Shown piece by piece: positions 50,745 through 58,740 of a stretch of 64,000 nucleotides of DNA. The DNA is taken from assembly GCF_045689245.1 (NCBI RefSeq), contig NZ_CP136865.1:3100001-3164000 (forward strand). The letters are read 5' to 3'. Origin of the DNA: Congregibacter brevis. GTDB taxonomy: Bacteria; Pseudomonadota; Gammaproteobacteria; Pseudomonadales; Halieaceae. The notes beneath the pieces are model-generated. The model had not been told where the DNA came from and ran no database searches. It was given only the letters and a program-made list of their open reading frames with translations. A program made the translations under genes and the position numbers. Every line of letters begins with the position of its first letter. Position 1 is the stretch's first letter.

Positions 50745-52385
50745 TCAACCCTTCGATTTGCTCTTTGGTTTTACTTTAGATTTGGCAGTGGTACTGCTTT
50801 TTGCCGTCGACTTTGCTTTGGCCTTTGGCTTGGCCTTGGCCTTGGCCTTTGGCTTGGGCTTGGGCTTGGGCTTCGCCGCAGCGCTGTTTTTTGCCTTTGG
50901 GTTCGCTTTGGTCTTTGTTTTGGTTTTGGTTTTCGCCTTTGCTTTAGTTTTCACCGCCGCGCGTCTGCGTGTGGGCTTGGCTTTGAGACCCACCGCGTCT
51001 TCCAGCTCCTGCAGCGCATCTTCCATGTAGTCGATCAGACGCTGCACCTGGGGAACGCTGCGGCGACAGGCGATGATCCCGAAATCCACCTGATCGGCGT
51101 AACTCACAAGCGTGATGTTTAGGGCCATACCGTCGGTGATAATAGAAAGCGGGTACGATCCGTCCATACGCGCGCCGTTCCAATACATGGTCTCGCGCAT
51201 CCCCGGTACGTTGGAGATGGTGAGATTGTAGGGCGGTAGATGCGAGATCATGCCCAGCGGTAACAGCAGCATCGTCGGCGCTGACATGGCCATAGTCAGG
51301 AGCTCGACTTCCTTGGGTGACATTCCTGCATAGTTGGCCTTGCCCGCTTCGACGGACGCCTTGATCGCGGAGAAACGCTTTATGGGATCGGCGATGTTTG
51401 TTGACAGATCCGCGGTGATACCGGCCACAGCATTACCCGAGTCCACATCACCCGCCTGACGCAGGGACACCGGGACCAGGGTTTTCAGGGAATCCTTTGG
51501 CAACTCACTGTGATTCAGCATGTACTGTCGCAGTGCGCCTGCGCACATGGCCAACACCGTGTCATTAAAGGTGGCATCAAAGGCCTTCCCCACAGCCCTT
51601 ATACGCGCAAAAGGCCAAGTCTGGGCGACAAAGCGACGTCCTGCGTCAATCTTGCCGTTGAGGGAGCTGCGCGGCACTTTGAGGTGGGGCATAGCCAGGT
51701 CGCTCTTGCGACCGGTCCAGGCGCCAGCGACGTTTTTCAGTGCGTTGAAAGCATTGGCACCGCTGCCGTAGGTGGACTTGAGTATGTCGGCCACGGTGCG
51801 CACCTCGGCGTCCGTATACTCGGCCTGCCGACCCTCCTTGATAGCTTTTCTATAGCTCTCCCACGAAGCCAGTGAGAGTGGCGATTCGCTACGCACCGTA
51901 TCTGGGTCGGAGGACAACATGCTGCGGGTCACGTGGATAGATCTGGCTCCATCAACAGCCGCATGGTGGGTCTTGCTGAAAATTGCGAACTGGCGGTTTT
52001 CCAAACCCTCTATGAGGTGCATCTCCCACAGGGGCCGACTACGTTCCAGCAGTGTGCCGTGCAGGCGACCTACCAAATTGAAAAGCTCGCGGTAACGGCC
52101 GGGCCTGGGAAGCGCAGAGTGGCGAATGTGATAGTCCAGATCCAGGGAGGGGTCCGGTTCCCAGTAAACGTTGCCGGCCACGCCCAGGCGCCCGGTCTTT
52201 ATTCTGTCGCCAAAGGGTGGCAGCAGAGCGTCGGCATCTTTCAGATTGTCGGCTATACCCTCGAGAAACTCTTGCACCTCAGCGCCGTCAGGGAGCGTGA
52301 AAAGGCTGACCCCCGACACGTGCATAGGCATTTCTCGGCTCTCCCCGAGGAGAAAGCCCTTATCGACCATAGAAAGTTTTTTCAT
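50745..52385 (-). CDS. Wax ester synthase/diacylglycerol acyltransferase with histone-H1-like Lys-rich tail
   Basis: ATG 52385 follows GGAGGGGAG. Residues 1-466 form a WS/DGAT domain: LSMVDKGFLLGES, the catalytic HHAAVDG at 140-146, PRSSLNGKIDAGRRFV, and the PPYNLTISNVPG segment. It would esterify acyl-CoA to fatty alcohols or diacylglycerol, making neutral storage lipid at the inner membrane. Residues 467-546 are an extra tail of Lys/Ala/Thr/Pro/Ser repeats (KTKTKTK, KPKPKPK, KAKAKAK) with no acidic residue, like histone H1 or PhaF/AlgP tails. Normal WS/DGATs end near residue 460-480, so the tail is unusual and may bind nucleic acid or granules. Confidence 0.93.
   Translation of the reverse strand: MKKLSMVDKGFLLGESREMPMHVSGVSLFTLPDGAEVQEFLEGIADNLKDADALLPPFGDRIKTGRLGVAGNVYWEPDPSLDLDYHIRHSALPRPGRYRELFNLVGRLHGTLLERSRPLWEMHLIEGLENRQFAIFSKTHHAAVDGARSIHVTRSMLSSDPDTVRSESPLSLASWESYRKAIKEGRQAEYTDAEVRTVADILKSTYGSGANAFNALKNVAGAWTGRKSDLAMPHLKVPRSSLNGKIDAGRRFVAQTWPFARIRAVGKAFDATFNDTVLAMCAGALRQYMLNHSELPKDSLKTLVPVSLRQAGDVDSGNAVAGITADLSTNIADPIKRFSAIKASVEAGKANYAGMSPKEVELLTMAMSAPTMLLLPLGMISHLPPYNLTISNVPGMRETMYWNGARMDGSYPLSIITDGMALNITLVSYADQVDFGIIACRRSVPQVQRLIDYMEDALQELEDAVGLKAKPTRRRAAVKTKAKAKTKTKTKTKANPKAKNSAAAKPKPKPKPKAKAKAKPKAKAKSTAKSSTTAKSKVKPKSKSKG
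50748..50987 (-). repeat. Low-complexity coding repeat (Lys-Ala/Lys-Pro/Lys-Thr codons)
   Basis: The 3' end of the WS/DGAT gene consists of short alternating Lys codons with Ala, Pro, Thr or Ser codons. On the plus strand this appears as repeated ggcttt/ggcctt/ttggct units. It is prone to length change by slippage. Complementary frames stay open across it and produce spurious hydrophobic reading frames. Confidence 0.85.
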
Positions 52386-52769
52386 ATTATTCTCCCCTCC
52401 GCTTGTCAGCAAAGACCCGGCGACAAACTGCCGTACCTCTACTCTTACCACGAGTATATACGCGCGATCGCGATCTGGGGGTTACAGACGTGGCGCTCCT
52501 CTCAGAAAGAGGGTCAGACTCGCCAACAGGAGGCACTAAAAACCGATACCGAGCACAAACTCACGGTTGTCGGCGCGTTCTGAGCACACGCGACTGGTCC
52601 TGAGCTATGTCAGCGATCTGCGACATGACAATATATGCACTCCAAGCGGAAATTTGACTGCCACTGCTCGCCTGTTAATTATATTGACACAACTAATGAC
52701 GTTATGTGAGCCTTAAAGCGGACGAAGGTAGTGCAAACCGTAATCACCACATTCTATAACTGAGCGCTT
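52386..52769. promoter_or_regulatory. Divergent intergenic region upstream of WS/DGAT and an unknown protein gene
   Basis: This 384-bp gap contains no gene I can support. The main feature is the element at 52678-52698 described separately. Reading frames extend into it from the WS/DGAT side, but they run upstream of the strong ribosome site and look non-coding. Confidence 0.5.
52678..52698 (-). promoter_or_regulatory. Shared promoter/operator element, copy A (upstream of WS/DGAT)
   Basis: Read on the minus strand this is CAT-N5-GTGTC followed by AATATAAT, so GTGTC abuts a TATAAT -10 box. It is identical to copy B at 17 of 21 positions. There is no good -35. It lies 293 bp before the WS/DGAT start and 72 bp before the plus-strand gene at 52770, so it could control either. 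Confidence 0.5.
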
Positions 52770-53402
52770 ATGCATACTCGCGGCAAAATTTGGCTTGTGC
52801 CAGCCCTACTCTACGCAGTCTTTTTTTACTGGTACACCGACTTCAGTGGTCCCTTAAGCGATACAGAAATCGATCAATTCGTCGCGACTATGAAAGCCAA
52901 CGGCAGCGATCCCGAAGTCATCGCCTTTATCGAGAGGTTTGCCCGGCAGGACAGCGGCCGACAGATTCTCATGGTGAACAACATCGATATGAACGACAAC
53001 CCACCCGACGTCGAGGGCGCTGAGCCGGGTGAAAGCGGCTCCGACCTCATGGGACGCTATATGGAGTACATGATGCCCGCGCTACTAACTCGCGCCAGCC
53101 ATCCGGTGTTTATGGGTTCCGCTGTCTACCCCGCCATGGACTTGGTGGGTATCGAGGGCGCTGAAAACTGGGACCAGGCAGCACTGTTTCGCTATCGCAG
53201 CCGACGCGCCCTACTAGAAATCGTCGCCAATCCCGCATTCAGTGGTAAGCATCACTTTAAAACAGCGGCGCTAGACAAGACGATCGCTTACCCTACCGAA
53301 ATTCAGCTCTATCTTGGTGACCCTAGGCTATTGCTGGGACTCATCCTAGTGGCCGTGACGGCTCTGATAGACAACTTTAGAATATCCCGTAGAGCTAGTT
53401 AA
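52770..53402 (+). CDS. Unrecognised membrane-associated protein (210 aa)
   Basis: I do not recognise this family. An N-terminal hydrophobic segment (residues 8-22, WLVPALLYAVFFYWY) and a C-terminal one (about 186-200, LLLGLILVAVTALI) flank a mostly soluble region containing IDQFVATMKANGSDPEVIAFIERF and RYRSRRALLEIVANPAFSGKHHFKTAALDKTIAYP. The RSRRxLLEIxxxPxF pattern resembles small bacterial proteins with a ferredoxin-like fold, but this is not certain. The MBL-fold gene follows by 36 bp in the same direction, so they are probably co-transcribed. Confidence 0.75.
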   Translation: MHTRGKIWLVPALLYAVFFYWYTDFSGPLSDTEIDQFVATMKANGSDPEVIAFIERFARQDSGRQILMVNNIDMNDNPPDVEGAEPGESGSDLMGRYMEYMMPALLTRASHPVFMGSAVYPAMDLVGIEGAENWDQAALFRYRSRRALLEIVANPAFSGKHHFKTAALDKTIAYPTEIQLYLGDPRLLLGLILVAVTALIDNFRISRRAS

Positions 53403-53438
53403 ACAGCGACACCTTCAAGGCAAGCTACGGAGAATAGA

Positions 53439-54509
53439 ATGAAAAAGCTACTCATAGTCGCCGGTATTGTGCTGATGGTTGCGGCGCTCGCCTTCATCCA
53501 GCGCGCCAGCATCCTTGAGCGCTTGATGGCAAAAGGTATAGAAAGCCGGATAGGCGCAAACCTGGTCGCGGAGCTCGAAGATGGCCTGCACCTAGCACTC
53601 TGCGGGGCGGGCGGCCCTCTGCCAGCCCCCAATGCCTCGGGCCCCTGTGTGGCGGTCGTTGCCGGCAAGCAACTGTTTGTGGTGGATGCGGGCACCGATG
53701 GCACCCGCAACTTGGGCCGTATGGGCTACCCAGTTGGCGATGTAAAGGGCGTTTTCCTGACTCACTTCCACTCTGACCACATTGATGGCCTGGGCGAGCT
53801 CAGTACTATCCGCTGGGCTGGTGGCGACAACAGCTCGCCTCTGCCCGTCTATGGGCCGAGAGGCGTGGAGCGTGTTGTCGACGGCTTTAACGCAGCCTAC
53901 GCCCAGGACTTCACTTACCGCCATGCTCACCACGGGGACACGGTAGCGCCCATGAGTGGAGCCGGTATGGAGGCTATACCCTTTGAAAAGCCGCCCATGG
54001 GCGAACTGGTTCTGGTCTACGAAGGCGATGGCCTCAAAGTGGAAATGCTTGCGGTAGACCATGCACCGGTGGAGCCAGCAGTGGGTTATCGCTTCAGCTA
54101 CAAGGGTCGCTCACTGCTAATTACCGGAGACACGACTAAGCAGGCCAACATCCAAAGATTCTCCCAAGGCATTGACCTGCTCGTACACGAGGCTCTGGCC
54201 CCCAACCTGGTCAACCTAATGCACGATGCGGCGGTGAAGCTGGACAACAAAATCATGGCGAAGATCACCCACGATATTCTCGATTATCACGCCAGTCCGA
54301 TAGAAGCCGCCGAAACCGCTCGTGACGCTGGTGTCGGCCACCTACTCTATTATCACATCGTACCGCCGCTGGTTATCCCCGGGCAGAAACTGCTATACCT
54401 TAATGGCGCCGAAGAAATCTTCTCTAACTACACCATCGGCGAGGATGGCGTATCGTTCTCCCTGCCCGCCAACTCACACGAAATCATCCAGACTCGCAGC
54501 GGACTCTAG
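53439..54509 (+). CDS. Metallo-beta-lactamase-fold hydrolase, membrane-anchored
   Basis: The 356-residue protein has an N-terminal membrane helix (5-20, LIVAGIVLMVAALAFI). The MBL domain has the zinc motif HFHSDH at 109-114, a later GDTTKQ (metal-bridging Asp) and YYHIVPP with the final His. FVVDAGTDGTRNLG and MLAVDHAPVEPAVGYRF match the ribonuclease-Z/arylsulfatase-like branch. Substrate unknown; phosphodiesters or lactones and sulfate esters are possible. The gene converges with the sulfatase gene, with 63 bp between the stops. Confidence 0.88.
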   Translation: MKKLLIVAGIVLMVAALAFIQRASILERLMAKGIESRIGANLVAELEDGLHLALCGAGGPLPAPNASGPCVAVVAGKQLFVVDAGTDGTRNLGRMGYPVGDVKGVFLTHFHSDHIDGLGELSTIRWAGGDNSSPLPVYGPRGVERVVDGFNAAYAQDFTYRHAHHGDTVAPMSGAGMEAIPFEKPPMGELVLVYEGDGLKVEMLAVDHAPVEPAVGYRFSYKGRSLLITGDTTKQANIQRFSQGIDLLVHEALAPNLVNLMHDAAVKLDNKIMAKITHDILDYHASPIEAAETARDAGVGHLLYYHIVPPLVIPGQKLLYLNGAEEIFSNYTIGEDGVSFSLPANSHEIIQTRSGL

Positions 54510-54572
54510 AAAGAACGGGGCGGGAATCACCGAGAAAGGTGGATAATCGTGAATCGCCTCTGTTTCCGGTAC

Positions 54573-56243
54573 TCAGTTAGGCCAGTAAATAAACTCATCG
54601 CCCTGCAGAAAATGCTCGGCCAGGGTTTTGTCGATAGCGATAGGCATTTCTGTGACGGGTGGGTATAGCGATCCTCTGGAGTTGCGTTGATGTTCGTCGA
54701 GTAAGGCCATTAGTTCGGCGAGCTTCTCCGGGTTATCGCCGGCAAGATTGCTCTGCTCGGTCGGGTCCTCAGCCAGATTAAACAGCCAGCGCTTATCGGG
54801 GCGCGCGGTGACCTGCAGTTTCCAGTCGCCATGACGCACCACACGGTAGTGCCCGCTCTGCCAGAACAAGGTTTCACGCTCCCAGCCTTGCTCGCCCTCA
54901 GGGATGACCAGCGGCAACAAATTCTCTCCGTCGATCTCGATACTCTCGGGCTTTGAAGCACCGGCCGCGGCCACCAGAGTCGGCATCATATCGATATGCG
55001 CTACCGGAGTTTGCGACACGGTGCCTGCAGGAATACGAGCCGGCCACTTAACAAACAGCGGCACGCGTATTCCGCCCTCGAACTGGCTGATCTTCCAGCC
55101 TCGGAATGGATGATTCACATCTGGTAATCCAAGATAGCCAGGGCCGCCATTGTCGCTGGTGAACAGCACGACGGTGTTATCAGCCAAGCCCTCCTCCTCC
55201 AATGCCGCATTGATTCGCCCAACGCTGCGATCCAGAGCGCGAATCATCGCGGCGTAAACGCGCAGGCGGTGGGGCTTGATATCGCCGACCGCCTCGTAGT
55301 CTTCCCGGGTGGCCTGCAGGGGCGTGTGCACTCCCCAGTGAGCAAGATAAAGAAAGAACGGCCGGTTCTTGTTGGCCTTAATCACCTTAATGGACTCATC
55401 GGTCCAGTAATCCGTGAGATAACCGCTAGGCTCAAAGCGATCTTCATTGCCGGTGTTAAAGCTGTTCGCGTAGACCATGCGCGCCCAAAGAAACTGGTCG
55501 ATAGGGTCGAAATCCAACTTGGCATTAACCACTCTCGGGTCGTCCTCGGGGAGGTACAGACCACTGGCCATGAGCAAGCTTTCATCGAAGCCCTGTTCGT
55601 TAGGTGCCATACCGTTTTTCCGACCAAGATGCCATTTGCCAATGTGGGCAGTTTGGTAGCCCTTATCTCGCAGTATCTCGGCGACGGTAACTTCTTCAGA
55701 AGGCAGGCCCTGAGTCTCATAGGGAGGCTTGGATTTGTCCAACTCAGCGTCGTAGATACCGGACGGTAAACCATTGTCCAATCCCGCCGCGATACTGGAA
55801 ACCATTCCACCCATACCCGAGGGCGTTGGCGTGAACTCAAACCCCGTGCGCGTCGGGTAGCGCCCGGTCATCATCATCGCCCGAGACGGCGCGCAGGTGC
55901 CCGCCCCGGAATAGGACTGCGCAAACACCGCGCCCTCAGCCGCCAACTGATCGATGTGCGGTGTCTGCACACGCCCATCTGCCACGCCGCCGCCAAAGGT
56001 CGAAATATCGTTGTACCCGAGATCGTCGGCGACAATGAGAATAATATTCGGCGGCCGTTGCCCACCCTCGGCAGCATCAGCGGGGGCTTGTGCCCATTTG
56101 ATTTCACGCGCGGGCCCAACGTTGTACTCATTGGCAGACCTGTACTTGACCAGAACCAGGAGCAGCTGCGTCTTCATTGAGTAGCCAACCCCAGCTGCAA
56201 CCACAAGCAATACCATCAGGGGCAGGAGTACTTTCTTCATCAT
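54573..56243 (-). CDS. Arylsulfatase (type I formylglycine sulfatase)
   Basis: The 556-residue protein has an N-terminal membrane helix or signal (8-22). The sulfatase signature CAPSR at residues 117-121 allows Cys 117 to become formylglycine; a following GRYPTRTGF, IILIVADDLGYNDIST (metal site) and FTSDNGGPGYLGLP complete the active site. It should hydrolyse sulfate esters in the periplasm or outside. The formylglycine-generating enzyme is not in the window. Its promoter carries element B. Confidence 0.94.
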   Translation of the reverse strand: MMKKVLLPLMVLLVVAAGVGYSMKTQLLLVLVKYRSANEYNVGPAREIKWAQAPADAAEGGQRPPNIILIVADDLGYNDISTFGGGVADGRVQTPHIDQLAAEGAVFAQSYSGAGTCAPSRAMMMTGRYPTRTGFEFTPTPSGMGGMVSSIAAGLDNGLPSGIYDAELDKSKPPYETQGLPSEEVTVAEILRDKGYQTAHIGKWHLGRKNGMAPNEQGFDESLLMASGLYLPEDDPRVVNAKLDFDPIDQFLWARMVYANSFNTGNEDRFEPSGYLTDYWTDESIKVIKANKNRPFFLYLAHWGVHTPLQATREDYEAVGDIKPHRLRVYAAMIRALDRSVGRINAALEEEGLADNTVVLFTSDNGGPGYLGLPDVNHPFRGWKISQFEGGIRVPLFVKWPARIPAGTVSQTPVAHIDMMPTLVAAAGASKPESIEIDGENLLPLVIPEGEQGWERETLFWQSGHYRVVRHGDWKLQVTARPDKRWLFNLAEDPTEQSNLAGDNPEKLAELMALLDEHQRNSRGSLYPPVTEMPIAIDKTLAEHFLQGDEFIYWPN

Positions 56244-56330
56244 TCTCTTCTCCGGTCATGCGAGTTAGAACTGTAGACATCACCCCGCAAGGTATTTGCC
56301 AAACCAATTTTATCCTGCATGCTGCAGAAG

Positions 56331-56351
56331 ATTATATAGACACATGTTATG
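56331..56351 (-). promoter_or_regulatory. Shared promoter/operator element, copy B (sulfatase promoter)
   Basis: On the minus strand: CAT-N5-GTGTC followed directly by TATATAAT, with the -10 box TATAAT at 56331-56336, 88 bp before the sulfatase ATG. It matches copy A at 17 of 21 positions. Confidence 0.55.
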
Positions 56352-56390
56352 CCAATTATATTTTTACTTGCAAGCGCCGCTGCGCCTCGC

Positions 56391-57761
56391 CTAGCGCACT
56401 TTAAGTTGTCGCTGAATCTCGCGGGCGAACACCCAAAGTCTGTCCTGCCCCCAGAGCGCCAGTAACTGTTCGCCACGTTCATCAAGAAGCCTGAAACTGG
56501 GAACACCCCACAATCCAGCGTCGTACATCACCAGGCGATTCTGCTCCAGAAGGTCTTCCCAGCCTGGCTGCCCGAGATGTACCTGTGCCTCGCTCCAATC
56601 GAGACCCGCGTCCTCGACGACCTTGCGCAAACCACGATCGTTGTTGGTTTTAATTCCGCAGGCAAATGTATTTCGGAGAAAGCTGGACAGCAACTCAACT
56701 CCCCTGCCCTGATCGACCGCCCACGGATATAAAGAGTAACAACGCCGTGCGGGCTCGCCGATGGGATCACTGAAGTTCCCGTAGGGGACGCCCGCCTCCC
56801 GTGCTTCCCGAGCGGCGTCCATAAAAATATAGAGGCCTTTCTCGCGGGTGGCGGGTACGCCGCGCATTACCATGGGCAGCACGGGCCGTACCGACAGTTT
56901 TACGCCTGATTCCCGAGCAAGTTTTTTGGCCCGATCGAAGACAATGGATGTGTAGGGGCTGCGCAAAGAGGGAAAGACCTCAAGAGTCAATGTGCCATTG
57001 TCTATGGCTCCATCGAACGCCACGTCCGGCCGCGGCACTATCATCGGCTGTCCCGCTTGGCGATCGGCACCCAGTGCCGAAAGACGCTTCTCCAGATGGT
57101 AGAGTCGATCAACTCCCCAGTACCACTCACCACCGTAGTAAAACATCGCGCCCGAGTAATGTTTAAGCTGTGTACGACGCTGGGTCCCCGCCACTATTCG
57201 AGCGAAGCACTGACCCGCGGACGCCTGGCCATAAGTGGCCGCCAGTAACTGCAGTTTAGCCTCATCGGAGGTCCAAAGTGCTTTGCCGACCTCGGCGGCA
57301 CAGGCGGTGAAAGCATCGGATCCCTGTGCGGCCACTATCGACGACGCTAGCTGCACCAGCGCAGGATCAGGCGCCGCGGGATTCTTCGGAAATTCAAGGC
57401 CGTATTCCGGCGCGACATGAAAGGAATCGTAACGAGACAGCTGCAACAGCAAGTCTGTCTCAGGAGCATTTTTACCGCTAGGACCCTCAACCAGATGACA
57501 CTCCAGCTCAATGTCATACCGCTCGACAAGGGGTTGCAGAACCTGGGCGGCTAGGTGGCTATAGCCATCGTCGACCTGATGAAAATACTCAACGCGATGA
57601 GGAGCGCCCTCCTTGAGGCGCTCTTTTTCAACCGACGCACGCCGCTTATCCATGCGCTCAGCAGCGAACATACGGGTCATCAACTTAGACGTCAGCCACC
57701 GGCGCAGCGGACTAGGATCGATACTGGCGACTCCCCCCTGATCCGTAAACTGTTCCGCCAT
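56391..57761 (-). CDS. Double DsbA/2-hydroxychromene-2-carboxylate-isomerase-like protein
   Basis: ATG 57761 is 1 nt after the TetR stop (TGATATG), so translation is coupled. The 456-residue protein seems to contain two DsbA-family thioredoxin-fold domains. The first is about residues 55-230 (HRVEYFHQVDDGYSHLAAQVL). The second is about 255-455 (TLTLEVFPSLRSPYTSIVFDRA, GVKLSVRPVLPMVMRGVP, GLWGVPSFRLL with the cis-Pro loop). Neither has a CxxC motif, which fits the HCCA-isomerase/GST-kappa branch and not disulfide exchange. It is controlled together with the TetR regulator. Confidence 0.82.
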   Translation of the reverse strand: MAEQFTDQGGVASIDPSPLRRWLTSKLMTRMFAAERMDKRRASVEKERLKEGAPHRVEYFHQVDDGYSHLAAQVLQPLVERYDIELECHLVEGPSGKNAPETDLLLQLSRYDSFHVAPEYGLEFPKNPAAPDPALVQLASSIVAAQGSDAFTACAAEVGKALWTSDEAKLQLLAATYGQASAGQCFARIVAGTQRRTQLKHYSGAMFYYGGEWYWGVDRLYHLEKRLSALGADRQAGQPMIVPRPDVAFDGAIDNGTLTLEVFPSLRSPYTSIVFDRAKKLARESGVKLSVRPVLPMVMRGVPATREKGLYIFMDAAREAREAGVPYGNFSDPIGEPARRCYSLYPWAVDQGRGVELLSSFLRNTFACGIKTNNDRGLRKVVEDAGLDWSEAQVHLGQPGWEDLLEQNRLVMYDAGLWGVPSFRLLDERGEQLLALWGQDRLWVFAREIQRQLKVR

Positions 57762-57762
57762 A

Positions 57763-58365
57763 TCAGCTGTCCGCGTCGGTGCCTTCAATCAAATTCTTCA
57801 GCAAGCTCTTTACGACATTGCTACTGCTTTTCTTACTCAGTTTCTGGTGGCGCCGCAGCCTGTGCCACATTTCAAAGGAGGCTATGGCGTCTATGGCTTC
57901 ACGAGTCTCGCGGGGTAGAGACTTAAGCTCCGGCAACCTGTCATTTAGGTCCTTGCGCAAGCCACGCTGGTTACGGGCGTAGTTCTTGCGCAACACCTCG
58001 TAGCGCCAAAGCTGTGCTTGAGTTCCCAACATGATATTGCTAACACCCTCATAACCATCGGCATAACGTTCAACAGCCCTATCAACCCGCTGTGCAAGCG
58101 TGCCGCTGCGATCTCCGCCCAGAAAATGCGCCTCGTAGGAATCTCTTATGTGATTGTCGGCGACTTCAAAAAGAGACTCCATGTCCTCAAAATGGCGGAA
58201 AAAGGAACGAATACCCACTCCCGCACGATCGGATATTTGCTGGGCAGTAGGCACCAGCACGCCCTCCTCCTGCAAAGCCAAAGCCGCTTCAACGATGGCT
58301 AGTCGACTCCGTTCGCTGCGAAGGCGACGCCCGTCTACAACTTCTGCAAGCTGGTTCTTTGACAT
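57763..58365 (-). CDS. TetR family transcriptional regulator
   Basis: The 200-residue protein has a TetR helix-turn-helix in residues about 18-65 (ERSRLAIVEAALALQEEG, AQQISDRAGVGIRSFFRHFEDMESLF). The C-terminal ligand domain is not recognisable by eye. It is transcribed with the DsbA-like gene. Element C lies 33 bp upstream of its ATG, overlapping its likely promoter, as expected for autoregulation, and similar elements precede the sulfatase and WS/DGAT genes. Confidence 0.92.
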   Translation of the reverse strand: MSKNQLAEVVDGRRLRSERSRLAIVEAALALQEEGVLVPTAQQISDRAGVGIRSFFRHFEDMESLFEVADNHIRDSYEAHFLGGDRSGTLAQRVDRAVERYADGYEGVSNIMLGTQAQLWRYEVLRKNYARNQRGLRKDLNDRLPELKSLPRETREAIDAIASFEMWHRLRRHQKLSKKSSSNVVKSLLKNLIEGTDADS

Positions 58366-58397
58366 AGTGACCCCACATTACGTTCTGAAAAAGCTAA

Positions 58398-58416
58398 CTT
58401 ATTGACACTAACCATG
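58398..58416 (-). promoter_or_regulatory. Shared promoter/operator element, copy C (TetR promoter)
   Basis: On the minus strand: CAT-N5-GTGTC followed by AATAAG. The spacing between CAT and GTGTC is the same as in copies A and B. It lies 33 bp before the TetR start. Confidence 0.5.
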
Positions 58417-58556
58417 CAATAAAAGTGGCCGGGGGTTCCAGTTATGAATGCCGGCAGGGCGCGTAAGTCGAATCGCCTTGACGCTGAAGATTATGCGGGA
58501 GAGGAAGGCGGTATTGATTCGAGCATCCTTTGGGCCGCTCTCATCCCGCCTCTTCC

Positions 58557-58597
58557 AGACAAAAAAAAAGCCCCTTTAGGGACCCTCTTTTTTTGTC
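58557..58597. terminator. Long inverted-repeat terminator downstream of tRNA-Ser
   Basis: AGAC plus an A-run (from 58557) is complementary to a T-run plus GTCT (to 58598). Between them a GC-rich stem is built around CCCCTTTAGGG. On the minus strand it ends the tRNA transcript with a T-tract. A-tract and T-tract on both sides make it usable in both directions. Confidence 0.85.
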
Positions 58598-58688
58598 TGG
58601 CGGAGAAGGAGGGATTCGAACCCTCGATACGCTATTAACGTATACGCCCTTAGCAGGGGCGCGCCTTCAGCCACTCGGCCACTTCTCC
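58598..58688 (-). tRNA. serT(GCT): tRNA-Ser (GCT anticodon)
   Basis: Read on the minus strand, the molecule starts GGAGAAGTGGCCGAGTGG and ends with the complementary CTTCTCCGCCA, so CCA is encoded. The anticodon stem-loop CCCCTGCTAAGGG carries GCT, which reads AGC/AGU Ser codons. The variable arm is long (TATACGTTAATAGCGTAT region) as in class II Ser tRNAs, and GGTTCGAATCC is the T loop. It sits after the alaS-lysC-csrA genes, a common gammaproteobacterial arrangement. Confidence 0.97.
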
Positions 58689-58740
58689 GTAAGGCGCGGG
58701 ATGATACCACCGTCGTCTATTGGGTCAAACCCGTTTTAGC

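Noticed and set aside
50719..51030. Plus-strand hydrophobic ORF rich in Ala, Leu, Phe and Gly
   Set aside because: It is the complement of the Lys-rich tail of the WS/DGAT gene, a compositional artefact.
58444..58638. Plus-strand ORF ending in EKEGFEPS, and a related ORF at 58530-58739 with GGEGGIRTLDT
   Set aside because: These are the well-known spurious translations antisense to tRNA-Ser, and they cross the terminator.
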